The notes: a model not told the origin generated them from the sequence alone. 64,000 bases of DNA from Argentina anserina (GCF_933775445.1 NC_065874.1:2172501-2236500); one strand, 5' to 3'; shown: positions 1-13,004, counted from the first letter of the stretch. A program made the numbers and translations.

Positions 1-1
1 T

Positions 2-414
2 TTGACCTTGACAAGCAATCAAGCATCATCGAGATCGACTGATTTCTGGTCTTTTGGGAATCTAGATCCAAGCCGGCAAGCCTCCAACTCTCCACTCTCC
101 AATTCTCCAAGGTATGTTAGTTACTTAGTCCGAATTGAGTGCTTGTTTTTGAACTTTTTTCAAACTAAATTGATTGAACCACCAACTGTATTAGATTGAA
201 TTTTGATGTTAATGTTGGTCTTGAAAAATGAAAATGTGTGATGCTTACAAAGCATTTGCTTTTGAAGTCGATCTATTATGCTTTTACATAAAATTTACTT
301 TCGGTCTTCTATCCTTATGTTGTTGTGATCTTAATTGTTGGTCTGCTTATATAGATGTCTATTTGTGATACTATGTTTCTAGTTTTGGTGTATTTTTTTT
401 TCAGGAGCACATAA
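2..414 (+). other. Possible 3' end of a gene cut by the window edge (or LINE 3' tail)
   Basis: An open frame from base 2 runs to a good donor (AAG|GTATGT) at 112. A polypyrimidine-rich acceptor ends at 404, and joining 2-111 to 405-414 gives a short Ser-rich C-terminus ending with a stop at 412-414. This is what the last two exons of an upstream gene would look like. Against it, the following sequence up to about 575 (T-rich, ending in a CCCTTTGTC-plus-A-run) resembles the 3' tail of plant L1 elements. I do not recognise the peptide, and either reading is possible. Confidence 0.3.
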
Positions 415-2396
415 GTGACCGCATTTTAATATTTCGCACAAGGCCTCCAAATACGACGGACCAGCCCCGGCTTAGATGCTAGTTTCCTTGTCTAGTTTAA
501 GGACTTTTCTTTTGATTGTTGTTGTTTAGTTGTTTTGTTCCTTTTTTAATGAATTTTCCCTTTGTCAAAAAATAAGATAAAGTAAGACCAAGTATGCAGC
601 AAAATAAAAAAGACCAAGTAAACAAATTTAAACATTTACGTGATTTTAATCACACAATAATATCTTTAAGTTTTCGCAGCTTATTGTCAACAAATGTCTA
701 CCATTTTGCCTGGCTGCTTCTGCTTGTACTATGCAGTTTGCTGCACCACTCAATTTTTCCATGGTCTGCTTGGAACGAATTGACAACATGCAATTTCGGT
801 AAATATCCATTATATAAAAGTCTAGCAGAATAATTCTTCCTCTAGAAAAATAAGAAGACACCTTTTGGTATATACTAATATACATGATCGGGTCAACCGT
901 GTTGTGGCATGGGAAACAAATCGAATAAGCTTTTAGAGAGTTAAGAAGTTCGAGTATTAATGTAGAGTAAGTAATTTGTAATTAAGCATCAGTTGGTTTC
1001 ATTTGACTCCCAACCTCATGAAATTTGATCGAGGAACTTGTGTTTAGATTCTGAAACAGTTCTTCATGGTATGAACAAATTACACGAGCTATGTGTTCTA
1101 GTATTTTGGAGACATTTCAACGAGCACATTGTTCTCGCTTCAAGAACGAAAAAATGTGATAAAATAGATGAGTGGAACTGGTGAGTAAAATTCTACGTGA
1201 AAAGATTGTTTGCCAACTCTATCTGGATCTGCACCTGAGCCGGACACAGATGATAATTCTAGTTCTCCTTCCACATGGTTGTGGATTCTCATTTGACTTT
1301 CTTCATCTTTTACTAAAGTTAATTAAATTCTTTGGACCAAATATTTCTGCTCCACATTCTCCCCATTATCACAACAATTGTCAAACACATGCTGCAGTTT
1401 ATGACTCAGTTTAGTCCCGATGTGCGATTAGATAAATTTACGTTTGTATATTTAATCAGCAGTAATTTTTAAAAATTTTATTTCTTTCTTAATTTGTCTT
1501 AAAGTTGGATTGAAGTTTGTGAACTTATGAAATAAGCTGATTCACCAAACACTTTGGTCATATTATTTGAGAATTTAATCCCATAATTTGGGCTAAATTC
1601 AACCTATATTACTTTGTTTTTGTTTGTATTATGTGTACGGAGCTTCTTGTCTCTCTGCACTAAAAAGTCTAAAGGCTTCTTATATTGCTCTTTTGAATAA
1701 CTTCATTGTCTTAAGGTGGGAGAATCGATCAGTGCTCAACATATGGCATCCTGGTTGGTTTATTGGTTGAACTGTTAAAAAGGAGAAATTCTAAGTCTAA
1801 AATATAACAAATATTTTAAAATTAAGATAACAAAGATTTTTTGAAATTAAGACCCAATATTTTAAAAATAGTTAAATGATGACAATATTAGTATGTTGGT
1901 GATGGAAGTCGGTACGATGTGAAATGCGCAAGATTTCTGCTCATTACAAACTAGCTAGCGAGGCAGAGACAAAGAAGCACATCAGCAGAGCAACAATGTC
2001 TCCTCCTTTCCCAATCAGACATATTTTATTATGCAGAAGATTCCTTGTGCTGCTGACTCTTTCCCATGATTCCATGTCTCGCCTTCCTCCTCTTAATCTC
2101 TTGCTAGGAATAATTCACCCTTTTCATACATCTTATAAAATACTATGCATTTTTTCATGTCTATTTATTATAAAATCGTAAATTTTAACCGGTATAAAAT
2201 ATTTAAGAGAGATAATGTAATAATTCCCCAATCATTACTAAGTAGTGGCTTAAAGTCCCAAACTTGAGACACAATCCCAAACCCTTTGCTCCAAATTTAC
2301 CCCAACACCTGAAAAATTGGGGTTCCCAAATCACATGCCCTTGTCTACCACCCAAACCCTAAATCCCCAAAAACAAAACAAATTCCAAGCCCCAAA

Positions 2397-2400
<4 letters not shown>
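415..2400. other. Intergenic, no gene recognised
   Basis: This AT-rich stretch lies between the left-edge fragment and MED16. Short open frames occur (for example 594-833 and 1172-1414), but they have no family signature, no plausible splice partners and AT-rich intergenic composition. The last 250 bases form the MED16 promoter and 5' leader. I saw no clear TATA box there. Confidence 0.5.

Positions 2401-2445
<45 letters not shown>
2401..2445 (+). repeat. (CT)n microsatellite in the MED16 leader
   Basis: About 22 uninterrupted CT dinucleotides start 205 bases before the MED16 ATG, and a second CT-rich run lies near 2540-2560. CT/GA tracts in 5' leaders are common in plants and can act as promoter elements. 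This one is a probable length-polymorphic marker. Confidence 0.9.
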
Positions 2446-2451
<6 letters not shown>

Positions 2452-2605
2452 TAACCCCACTAGTGTTTCTCTCTCTAAGAACACCACAGTGATATCTGTC
2501 GCCTTCAACTACGACTTTCCACCACTTACATTCTTCTTCTTCTCTCTCTCTCTCTCTCTGCTTTGTCAATTTGTATATATAATTTGTTTTAGGGTTTTTG
2601 GCCAA

Positions 2606-5600
2606 ATGAGTCAAGTCGACGAAGCTGACGACGAGCCCTTGCCATTGGCTCACTCCATTGAAATTGAAAAACCCCAAAGCCCTAAACTTGAACAAGACCA
2701 AGAAGAACCACAACCCACTGTGGACGCTACGCCCCAAAACGACGACGGCGACGACGACGACGATCCCATGGAGGAAGACGCCTCCTCCTCCGTCAGCGCA
2801 TCTCCGGTCTTCTGTATTGGGCTCAAGCAGCCCAGGTCTGATTTGCTGCACAAGATGAGCGTCCCTGAGCTTTGTCGCAACTTTAGGTATGAAATCAAAG
2901 ATCGAAACTTTACTTTGTTTGTGTTTTGGATTGAGTTGAATTGAATTGGGCACACATTTGATTCGGAACTGGATGAAGGCATTGACCTGGTTTGAGCTCC
3001 CTGTGTTGTGCATTGTGGAGAGAAATTAGTCGAAAAAAATCGGTGTTTAGTATTTTTAGGTAATGAAAATTGAATGCAGAAGGTGTGGCATTGGAGAAGT
3101 ACACACTAGTTGTTAATTCTAGTGCGGTGGACGAAATGTGGGATCTTAGTGATGATATGCATACTTTTTGTTGTCTTAGTTTTGATGTTTGTAGTTGAGT
3201 ATAGTTGGATGGATTCGTAAGCTTTTCTTGTTTGTATTGCAGTGCTGTTGCGTGGTGTGGGAAGCTGAATGCCATAGCTTGTGCCTCGGAGACTTGTGCG
3301 AGAATTCCAAGGTCGGTATTTGTTTGTCAAGCGAATGTCTCACTAGCTGTCTCAAGATTTAAGAGTATGAGATACGAGAAGGCACTATGCAAGTAGAAAC
3401 TGAGGTTCTCTCTTATAAAGTTTAAGAATCAAAGTAGCTAGCTTATTATGATTTAGAGAATTTTCTTCGTGTTCATTTCAAATTAAAGTATTTTTCATCC
3501 TTAATAAATAAAGAATTAAATGTTGTCTCTGAATCGCTAGTGTAAACTAAACTAGTGTGTTCAAATTAGAGTTCAGTTCTTGATAATCCTAACCCCTCTA
3601 GTGTAAAATTTAGCAAGTCTTGGCTGGTTGGAGCTACCGGTTGTTTAGTCTTGGGCATAATTTTTGATTTCCTTCATGATGGTTCTATTTGTGTAGGATT
3701 TTGACTTTCTTTTTTTTTTGTATTAATTCCGTTGTAGCTCTAATGCAAATCCACCTTTCTGGATTCCCATTCATATTGTAATCCCAGAGCGACCAACTGA
3801 GTGTGCAGTATTCAACATTAATGCAGGTATTTTTTTGCTGATTGAATCGACTCTTATAAGGGCCTTTGCTTCTTCAGACTGTACGTAGTTTTGCTGTAAC
3901 ATAACATGCCCAGTTAATAACTTGATAACTGTGAAGATTTGTAGCCCCTTTAAGTACCTATAGTGGAGTAAGATCTTTATATTTAAAAAGACAGCCAATA
4001 TATGACATTGAAGTTAATTTCTTCTGAAGTTATCATAGTTTCACTTTTGAAGTCCTGATGGTCATTAGACTCAATGAAATATGTGAATTTAATGCGTTTT
4101 GAACATTCTGCAGATTCTCCTCGTGATTCTGTTCAGTTTATTGAATGGTCACCCACTTCTTGCCCTCGTGCTTTACTGATTGCTAATTTCCATGGAAGAA
4201 TAACGATCTGGACTCAACCTTCTCAGGTAAGCTAGACTTGGATGAGTTTTCTCATACATACAAGATTTTTCTGTACCTTTTCTGCTATCAGCTCAAATGC
4301 AATCATGTTGGCTAATATGAGTATTTTATGCCCCTCGCATTATTATAGGTGTAGCTATTATCTAAATCTGTATGTCTTGTATCACTGCACAGGGGCCGGC
4401 TAATTTAGTACGTGATGCTAGCAGCTGGTCACTAGAGCATGAATGGCAGCAGGATATTGCAGTTGTTACAAAGTGGCTATCAGGGGTGTCACCAGTAAGC
4501 GCTTTCTTCCCTTTAAATAATAACGTGACTCCCCCAGGACCGTCACACGAAAAACGTCGACCAAGAGGGGAATCATATCCCTCTTTGGTCTCATCGGCGT
4601 TATAAGAAAAGCCGGAAAAGAAGACATGAAAAAAAAGGCTAATAGCGCCCGATAATTTCTCTATATATGTTCAAAAGCAGCAACTTTAAGAAAAACATAC
4701 TTGTTGGTCTGCCAAATAGACCGCATATAAGTAAATTGCTGCATTTACTTTGTTAATATGTGTTCACTACAAGCTTCCATTTTTTGTGAAATGCACTACC
4801 CTTGATGTTCTGATCTTCTGTTTACCCTGTTCTGATCTTCTCTTTACCCTTCTCAATAAACCCAGTATAGGTGGCTTTCCTCAAAATCAAGTAGTCCCTC
4901 AAATGCAAAGTCAACTTTTGAAGAAAAATTTCTCTCACAACTATCCCAAAATTCAGGTATTTTTCGTCTTTGCAACCTCTTGTAAGTTCTTTGATATGAT
5001 CTACATTCTGTAATATGAGTTTGCTTCGCATCTGATGCATTTTTTTAATGGTTTCAGATAGGTGGCCAAATTTTCTCTGTGTCTGTTCTGTGTTCTCGTC
5101 AGGCTCCGTCCAGCTACATTGGTCTCAATGGCCTCCTAATCAAAGTACTGCAGCACCAAAGTGGTTTCAAACAAGCAAGGGACTCTTAGGTGCTGGGCCT
5201 AGTGGTATTATGGCTGCTGATGCTATCATAACAGATAGTGGTGCAATGCACGTTGCAGGCGTTCCAATTGTAAACCCATCTACTGTTGTAGTTTGGGAGG
5301 TCACTCCTGGCCTTGGTAATGGATTTCACGTAACTCCAAAGATAACCACAAGCAATGGGATCCCACCTTCAATGAGTCCACCCAATTGGGCAGGTTTTTC
5401 CCCTTTAGCTGCATATTTGTTTAGCTGGCAAGATTATCTAATATCCGAATCAAAACAAGGGCGAAAGCAGACAGATTCAGATTTCAGTGATACCGTACCA
5501 CTCCATTGTTCTCCAGTTTCAAATTTTTCAGCATATGTGAGCCCTGAGGCTGCAGCTCAATCTGCAAGAACCACCACGTGGGGATCTGGAGTTACTGCAG

Positions 5601-8240
5601 TTGCTTTTGATCCAACTCGGGGTGGTTCTGTGATAGCTGTTGTCATAGTTGAGGGTACTAACTTATACTTATTTCTTTTCTGAAAACTTTTTTTCTTTAT
5701 CTAAATTCAATTTCAGGCTGTTGGTATAGTAACACAAGCATTTCTATGTTTTCTTTGTTTAATACTTAGTCTAGATTTATCTCTATAAATTATTTGCAAG
5801 AGTATAAATTTTTGTGAACAATTTCTGTTTTTGATCTGATGTCCTTTACATGCAATGTAACATATCATAACCTATTTTCATCATCATTATTTCATACTTC
5901 AGGAACTGGCCAAGATCTCCTTTAATTTTCTCTCCATAAGTACTGTTTGGATGTGAAATCTACTGTAATCAAGTTTAATTTTTGTCTACCATTTATTGCA
6001 TGTATTTCCGTGTACAGCACAGTTGATGTAGGGGATTGAGTTATTTATCTTGTGTTCGGAACTATCTTATAATACATGGACAGCATAAGTGACATTAAGT
6101 GTTCCCTTTCTGTTCACTCGTGCAGGGCAATACATGTCTCCGTATGATCCAGATGAGGGTCCTTCAATTACTGGATGGAGGGTGCAACGCTGGGAATCAT
6201 CCCTTCAGCCAGTTGTGCTTCATCAGATATTTGGGAATCCCACTTCTACTTTTGGTGGGCAGCCGCCCATGCAAACAGTTTGGCTGTCCAAAGTGGACAC
6301 AAGCATACAACCAACTAATGATTTTAAAAATCACCAAGCATCTGCAACAGGAGTGATCTCTGAGCCGAAGAAGACACCAGATTCTAGCTTTGAGAAGGCA
6401 AAAAGGGTCAGTTTTGATCCCTTTGACCTGCCAAGTGATGTTAGAACTCTTGCTCGCATTGTATATTCTGCTCATGGTGGAGAAATTGCTGTTGCTTTTC
6501 TTCGGGGTGGGGTTCACATCTTCTCTGGTCCGAACTTTGCACCTGTTGATAACTACCAGATTAACGTTGGATCTGCAATTGCTACTCCTGCCTTCTCTTC
6601 GACAAGCTGCTGTTCAGCTTCTGTGTGGCATGACAGTAGTAAGGACCGTACCATTTTAAAAATATTGCGTGTTCTTCCGCCCGCTGTTCCAAGCAGTCAG
6701 GTGAAGGCAAATTCATCGGCGTGGGAACGTGCAATTGCAGAAAGGTACTTCAGAAGCATTGTACCTTCCAACTGATGAAATCTGAAATTCCCCACAATAG
6801 TACTTGTAGATGTTTATTTGGTTGTATAAACTATTTAGTTTACATATCATTAAACTGGCAATAATCATGGCAGGTTTTGGTGGAGTCTTTTGGTTGGAGT
6901 TGATTGGTGGGATGCAGTTGGGTGCACACAGAGTGCTGCTGAGGATGGCATTGGTATGTTAACATTTCTTTTGTTGTATTGGCATTCCTAATGCATGGTA
7001 ATTTGGGATATATTCCTTCAGTCTTTTTATATGGATTTTTGCTGAGGCTTTCTGTTCTTCCAAGTCTTTTATCATGCTTTGTACGATAATTTCTAAATGA
7101 TGTGTTCTGCCTTTTCTGGTGCAGTTTCTCTGAACAGTGTCATTGCAGTATTGGATGCAGATTTTCATTCTCTTCCCTCTACTCAGCACAGACAACAGTA
7201 CGGTCCTGTAAGTTTTTCTGGCCGTAAAACAGGCTATACATAATTCTTTAGTACTTTGTCTGCCAATTTTGTCCTGAATATGTGAAAAACAAGAAACATA
7301 TGTGAATAGTTAAAGTCATAGTAGGGGAATTATAGTTGCTCCATAGTAGGTGAAGGTCCTAAAAGTGTCTTTGAACTTATTAACTGATTTCTACCACTGA
7401 TTATAATGAGAAAAAATATGCAGAATATATGTCGTTGTTAGATCTTTTATGTCAACTCAAGCCTGGAAGTGTAGTTTTTCCTTTTAAGACTAAGTTTTCA
7501 TCCACCCTTGATTTGCATGGCAGCTGCGTTCTAGTTCTATTATCGTTTTTGGTCCCTCTATTTGGGTTTGTGACAGGGTTGTAGTTTATGCACCATTATA
7601 ATGCAGTTGAATTTTGTTTTATCTTTGTATATTGCAGAGTCTAGATAGGATAAAATGCAGGTTGCTGGAAGGCACAAACGCACAAGAAGTTAGAGCAATG
7701 GTTCTAGACATGCAAGCTAGGCTATTGCTAGACATGCTTGGGAAGGGAATTGAATCGGCTTTGATAAATCCATCTGCTTTGGTTCAAGAACCATGGCAGG
7801 AAAAAGGTGAAACTTTATCTGCCATTGATCCTGAAGCAATGGCTGTTGAACCAGCTCTTGTGTCAAATATTCAGGTTGGTCACTGATTTTGTTTAGCTCT
7901 TCGATTCTGAACTTTTATTCAATGGAGGTCTGGATAACCAATATGCGGTACTTTACAAAACCGTATTTGTTAGCATTTATAACCTTTACTTTAAGATACG
8001 TGTCCGCAAATATCCTAAACTAAGTATGATCAGTGTGCACTTTGTAGTTCTTCGACTTCTCTTACTGGGTTTCCTTATGTAATTTTATAAGTTTATGGAA
8101 AAGAAATTATATATATATAGTCGTTCTTGGTTACGGACGTCCGGACCGTCCGGATTCGTCCATTCCGGCCACCGTCGTTGCGCGTCGCCGGTGGCCGGAA
8201 TGGCCGAATCTGGACGGTCCGGACCTCCGGAGCTGAGATT

Positions 8241-8273
<33 letters not shown>

Positions 8274-10998
8274 CAAGAAAGAAAAGCATTTCTATTCTAA
8301 TATTGATATGACACAACAACAAAAAGCCAACTATTTGCAACCATTAAGGAAGAAAATAATGAGCAGACAAAGATGAAGGAGGAATGACTCATAGAACTAT
8401 TACTTGGTTGATTTGGGCGTGTGTATTTATATTTCTTTTTGAAAAAGAAAGTTAATGTAATGTAGTATTTTATTATCCCATGTTCGGCACACCATATCCT
8501 GTTTTTGGAGGTTTGCTAATGTGTTAATGGATATCAATATATAATTCTCATATACTTTTTTTCTATCCTGAATTTTCTTCTGTAATACAGGCTTATGTTG
8601 ACGCAGTTCTTGATTTAGCTTCACATTTCATCACTCGCTTGCGGCGATACGCTAGTTTTTGCCGCACATTGGCCAGCCATGCTGTTACTTCCGGCACTGG
8701 TAGCAATCGCAATATGGTGGCTAGTCCTACCCAGAGTGTGGGTTCTCCTGCAACTAGTCAGGGTCAGTATGCATTTTGCCTTATTACGGAAAACTAAAAA
8801 AATATCTACTTTATTGTTGGGATCATCTGTAAAAATGATTAAAACAATTATGATTCAAGTTAAATAATGATGCCTTTCAGAACTGAACAAATATTGGTAG
8901 ATCCTAAATGGCAAACCATTGAATTTTCAAGGCAGCTTTTCGTGTTTCATACACAAGTAGTTGGGGATGATTTTTTTTTGTTATAATGTTATTAATGGGC
9001 TGATTCTGTTTATTTAATGATGCCTCTTATTTAGTCTCCTATTTTGCATTGTCTGGTTTGAGTATTTCTTTGACAGCGTAATGCCATGCTTTTGCAGGAG
9101 GTCAAAATGGACCAACAACTTCCACAGGAAACACCCAGATGCAAGCTTGGGTACAAGGTGCCATTGCGAAGATCAGTAGTACCTCTGATGGAGTTCCTAG
9201 TTCAACTCCAAACCCCATCAGTGGTCCATCTTCTTTCATGCCAATAAGTATAAACACAGGAACATTTCCAGGAACACCTGCTGTTAGGCTGATTGGGGAT
9301 TGCCACTTTCTTCATAGATTATGCCAGCTTTTGCTTTTCTGTTTTTTCTTTCGGCGAACTCAGCTACCCCGTTTTGTTGGGGGTGCACAGAGAAATACTG
9401 ATGCAAACATACAAAAGCCTCAGCCTGGGGCTCCTGGGAAAGTGGAAGAAATCAGTTCTGTTTCTGTCAAACCAGCCTCAGCCATAGTTAGACCGGAGGA
9501 GGGTCAAGCAGCTCGGGCTGGTCAGATCATACCTGCAGCAAAAGGAGTGGAGGAAGGACCTGCTGGAAGGTCAAGATTGGGTGCTGGAAATGCTGGTCAG
9601 GGATACACTTTTGAGGAGGCAAGAACTGAATGCTCCTTTATTTTATGACGTGCACACAGATGACATCTAGTTTATTGTTTATATCTAGCTTACTTTCTAT
9701 TATATCCAATCTGTAAATTGATAGTGCATCCTTATGGATCTTCATTTCTCAATAGTGATTTTGACGGCATTCTCAGTTCATTTAGAATTTTCTTTGCCAT
9801 ACAGTGTAAGCAGAATTTAGAATGATGTATCTGTTGCTTCTGATGTAGGTGAAAGTCCTTTTTCTCATCCTTATGGATCTTTGCAAAAGAACAGCGAATC
9901 TGGCACATCCATTGCCAGTTTCTCAGGTGGGAAGCAACAACATTCAAGTGCGGCTGCATTACATTGATGGAAATTATACAGTACTTCCAGAAGTTGTGGA
10001 AGCATCTCTCGGCCCTCATATGCAGGTATTGTTGGCTTTCTAAAGACTACCAAATATGATGCAATCCTAATTAGACACTGCAACATTGCGAAAAGTAAAG
10101 AGACTTGTAGGACAGATTCAGTTTTGGTGTATATTATGACCCATATGCAGCAAGATATGCTAATGCTAGATCTTCCAAAATTGGGCTTTGTGGTTAATTT
10201 GAAACCTAGGTCATATTTGGAATAACATGCTTAGAAAGTGGGTCTGCAGCTTTCTCTTGAAGTAGCTTAGAAGTTCTGGAAACTCCCATATAGTGTACTT
10301 CTTTCTCATGCTATATGTTAAGGTGGAAGTCCTCTCTTATATCTACATTTCTTTTTGTTCTTATGGGTGATACAGAATATGCCCCGGCCTAGAGGTGCAG
10401 ATGCTGCTGGTCTTCTACTCCGAGAATTAGAACTCCACCCTCCAGCTGAAGAGTGGCATAGACGGAATATGTATGGAGGACCTTGGTCCGGTCTGGATGA
10501 TGTGGGCCATCTAGATGATACTCCCAAGCTATTTAACTCTCATGACTCGGTCGATTTGGGATTGATGGAAAGTTGCGATGTCTATTATGGAGCCCATGGT
10601 CTCTGGCCAAGGAAACGCAGAATATCTGAAAGAGATGCAGCTTTTGGCTTAAACACTTCTGTGGGTCTGGGGGCATATCTGGGTATAATGGGATCACGGA
10701 GAGATGTTATTACTGCTGTATGGAAGACTGGTCTTGATGGTGTTTGGTATAAGGTTCGATATGAAAGCTCTCTCCTTGTTTTCTTTTCCGTTCCTATATT
10801 AATAGTCTATGGCCCCATCACTCTTAATTTTTTGCAACTATGCATATGCAGTGCATAAGATGTTTGCGGCAGACTTCAGCTTTTGCTTCCCTAGGTGCTA
10901 CTGGTCCGCCTAATCAAATTGACCGGGAGACGTGGTGGATCAGCCGCTGGGCTTATTGCTGTCCCATGTGTGGTGGAACATGGGTTCGAGTTGTTTAG
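2606..10998 (+). CDS. MED16: Mediator complex subunit 16 (MED16/SFR6)
   Basis: This is a tail-module subunit of Mediator, linking transcription factors to RNA polymerase II. In Arabidopsis it is needed for cold, iron and defence gene expression (SFR6). The exons are 2606-2886, 3243-3311, 3738-3826, 4114-4226, 4393-4494, 4866-4956, 5058-5654, 6126-6744, 6874-6953, 7125-7207, 7638-7874, 8591-8762, 9098-9618, 9849-10025, 10376-10753 and 10852-10998. Together they encode 1,251 residues, close to the roughly 1,280 of the Arabidopsis protein. The N-terminus is acidic (Asp/Glu runs) and is followed by MSVPELCRNFSAVAWCGKL. WD40-like blocks follow (WPNFLCVCSVFSSGSVQLHW), then LWPRKRR and ERDAAFGLNTSVGLGAYLG. 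The C-terminus has a likely zinc site: CIRC, then CCPMCGGTW. The start is the first ATG after the CT-rich leader and precedes the acidic region. Intron 13 uses a GC donor. Introns 5 and 11 carry mobile-element sequence. Confidence 0.95.
4522..4654 (-). repeat. Antisense relative of the Copia leader, in MED16 intron 5
   Basis: This segment is the reverse complement, at about 80 percent identity by eye, of bases 13705-13833 inside the LTR retrotransposon leader. Shared blocks include GTGACTCCCCCAGGACCGTC, AAGAGGGGAATC and GGCTAATAGCGCCCGATA. No LTR is attached, so it is either a remnant of a related element or a short element present in both places. Confidence 0.75.
8133..8230. mobile_element. 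Foldback MITE in MED16 intron 11
   Basis: The core is a GC-rich near-perfect hairpin. Bases 8142-8172 pair with 8190-8220 with two mismatches in 31, around a 17-base loop. It is embedded in a very AT-rich intron and flanked by TA microsatellites (about 8109-8118 and 8245-8273). The outer motif ACGGACGTCCG and the following blocks recur in the larger hairpin at 47203-47520, so the two are one family. TA-rich flanks suggest insertion into TA repeats, but I cannot define a target duplication. Confidence 0.75.
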
Positions 10999-11483
10999 AC
11001 GACTGAACCTACCATGTTATTTATTAGGTGGGTTCTATCTGTTACTGATTTATATGTGGTGAGATCCACAATGGAGACGCACAAGGCAATGCTGATCACT
11101 GGCAACTGATAATACATGAGCTGCTGATGATTGCCGGCCAAGTGATGTGATGCACCAGACAGGTGTCTGTTAAGGTGATCAACATTAGAAGATTGTCTCT
11201 GTAAGCAGTCACGCTGATCTTTATATATCAACTTAATGCCATGACCTTGGTGCTGGGGTTTGAAATGAAGAATCTAGCCTCGGGCCAAAGTTCTTATGAC
11301 CACTTTGTTCTTAGTTGACTACTCCCTCCACTTGTTAACTTACATGTCAATGTAGTTATACTATGAAGAGCTTATTTTTGGTTCATGGGTGAGGGCAGTG
11401 GTTGGTAGGATCCCACAAGTCTAACTCTGAGTTATAGGTAGATTAATCTATATCTCTGCCATTCGTAAAATCGTAAATGGAGA
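10999..11483. other. MED16 3' flank
   Basis: This holds the MED16 3' UTR and downstream sequence. No open frame with a family signature was found, and the polyadenylation site was not pinned down. Confidence 0.5.
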
Positions 11484-11492
11484 AAATGTATA

Positions 11493-12223
11493 GGGTGCTG
11501 CTAAATGTACCCAACAACAAATATCTAAGTGTACCCAACAACAAATATTTTTCAATAAATCTTCCGATTCTACCCCTGTAAGCTTTGTTTTTTCCTACAC
11601 ATAATTTGACTTTTCCATTGACTCAACTCTATTCAATTCAATCATTTTGTTGATAAGGTAATCTTAGGTCTGCTCAAAGATTGATTGGCTTATCTCACAT
11701 GAGGATGACGTTTTTCGATCTTCTCCAAGGTTTCATATGTACGATGGTTTATGTTTTGGTTTTTGGTTGAGTTCCAAACTTCGATTCTTTAGTGTAAATA
11801 CTCAAGGTTAACGATCCCCTTGTGGATTGGTTGACTTTTATGTATATATTAGACGTGGTTTATCTATTAGAAGTATTAATCAATGTGCTATCATAAGAAT
11901 GGTAGAATATAACTGGTCAAGATGGAACTGCAGCAATCCGAGTGACTTGTTGGCTCCAAATTGTTTCAAGATTTCACAGTAATATCCTTCATTATAATAG
12001 AGAAAGAAACCTGAGACCTGAGAGAGAAGAAAAGGGCTCCCTGAAGAGAATGATGAATGAAGAGGTAGAAGAACTCAAAAGTTCCGGAACACGACGGTTA
12101 TTTCTTTGTGATAATGAATTACAAAATTATAAGTATTTAAGAGGTAATATGGGAAATAAATACCACAATTTGAATTTTGGGTACACCATATAAGAGATCT
12201 GTTGGGAACATTTAGCAACACCC
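11493..12223. mobile_element. Mutator-type MITE with 9-bp target duplication
   Basis: The 731-base element begins GGGTGCTGCTAAATGTACCC and ends with its inverted counterpart. About 22 of the first 24 bases match. The flanks carry a perfect 9-base duplication, AAATGTATA, at 11484-11492 and 12224-12232. Nine-base duplications are the hallmark of Mutator-like transposition. It has no transposase, so it is non-autonomous. The first 60 bases contain two tandem copies of GTACCCAACAACAAATAT. Confidence 0.85.
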
Positions 12224-12232
12224 AAATGTATA

Positions 12233-12999
12233 TGACCCTTTGTTCCTGGGTTCTGCTTATTCAGCAAATCGATGGATGTTCATCACTTCAATATCACTTT
12301 TCTCCTGAAATCCTCATAATAGCCTCAATTATATAAGATATGATTAGTCACCAAACAACATAATTATAGTTGATATAAACCTCCCTAAAGTAAAAGAAGA
12401 AAAATTGCATCAATACACGGTAACATGATTTATTTTCTTCTGTTGTACGCCAACTGGAATTTAGTTTTTTTTTTTTGAAGAAGAAGAAACTACATTACAG
12501 TATAAAAAGATTACAAACAAGAACGCTCGGTGGTGGAACTATTGAGAAATTACTCCGTCTGACCGACACTACTATTGGATGAAAAAGCTTAAACCTATTT
12601 TTAGTTATTCAAAGGAATTCCGTTCACTATATGTAGTTATGTACATTGTTGTTAGGGTGTACAAACTAAATGATCTAATTAGAGTTTAGAGTTTACAGTC
12701 GCAACTAGAATTTCGCTGTGCGATTGAACTCTTATATATCTCATCATCTGGTTATATGTTCTTGTCGAAATGATTCAACTCCACAGCAGTTCAGTAATTG
12801 GTTTAAAGAAGCACCCACATTTTCTATTTTACAAAATCGCTCTTTCGTAACTTAAATTTTAAAATTATTAAAAGAAAAAACGAAAAAAATCTCTTTGATC
12901 GTAGTTCATCATACTGCCGATAAAATAGTAAGATAGATATCAATATATCAACAGACTGTTACATTCTAGTGAACTACTATTTTTTTAATTTTATATCTA
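12233..12999. other. Intergenic between MITE and LTR element
   Basis: No gene was found. Near 12464-12490 a T-run precedes GAAGAAGAAGAAAC, which in reverse reads like an A-tailed retroelement end. It is too short and unflanked to call. Confidence 0.4.
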
Positions 13000-13004
13000 A
13001 TAAC
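13000..13004. repeat. Target-site duplication (left), ATAAC
   Basis: These five bases flank the left LTR and are repeated exactly at 19177-19181 after the right LTR. A 5-base duplication is normal for Copia integrases. Confidence 0.9.

Noticed and set aside
2444..3013. 189-codon minus-strand frame over MED16 exon 1
   Set aside because: Antisense shadow of the MED16 acidic N-terminus and of the CT repeats.
8085..8376. Open frames across the intron 11 hairpin
   Set aside because: They encode TA-repeat (Tyr-Ile) runs and hairpin sequence. They lie within a MED16 intron.
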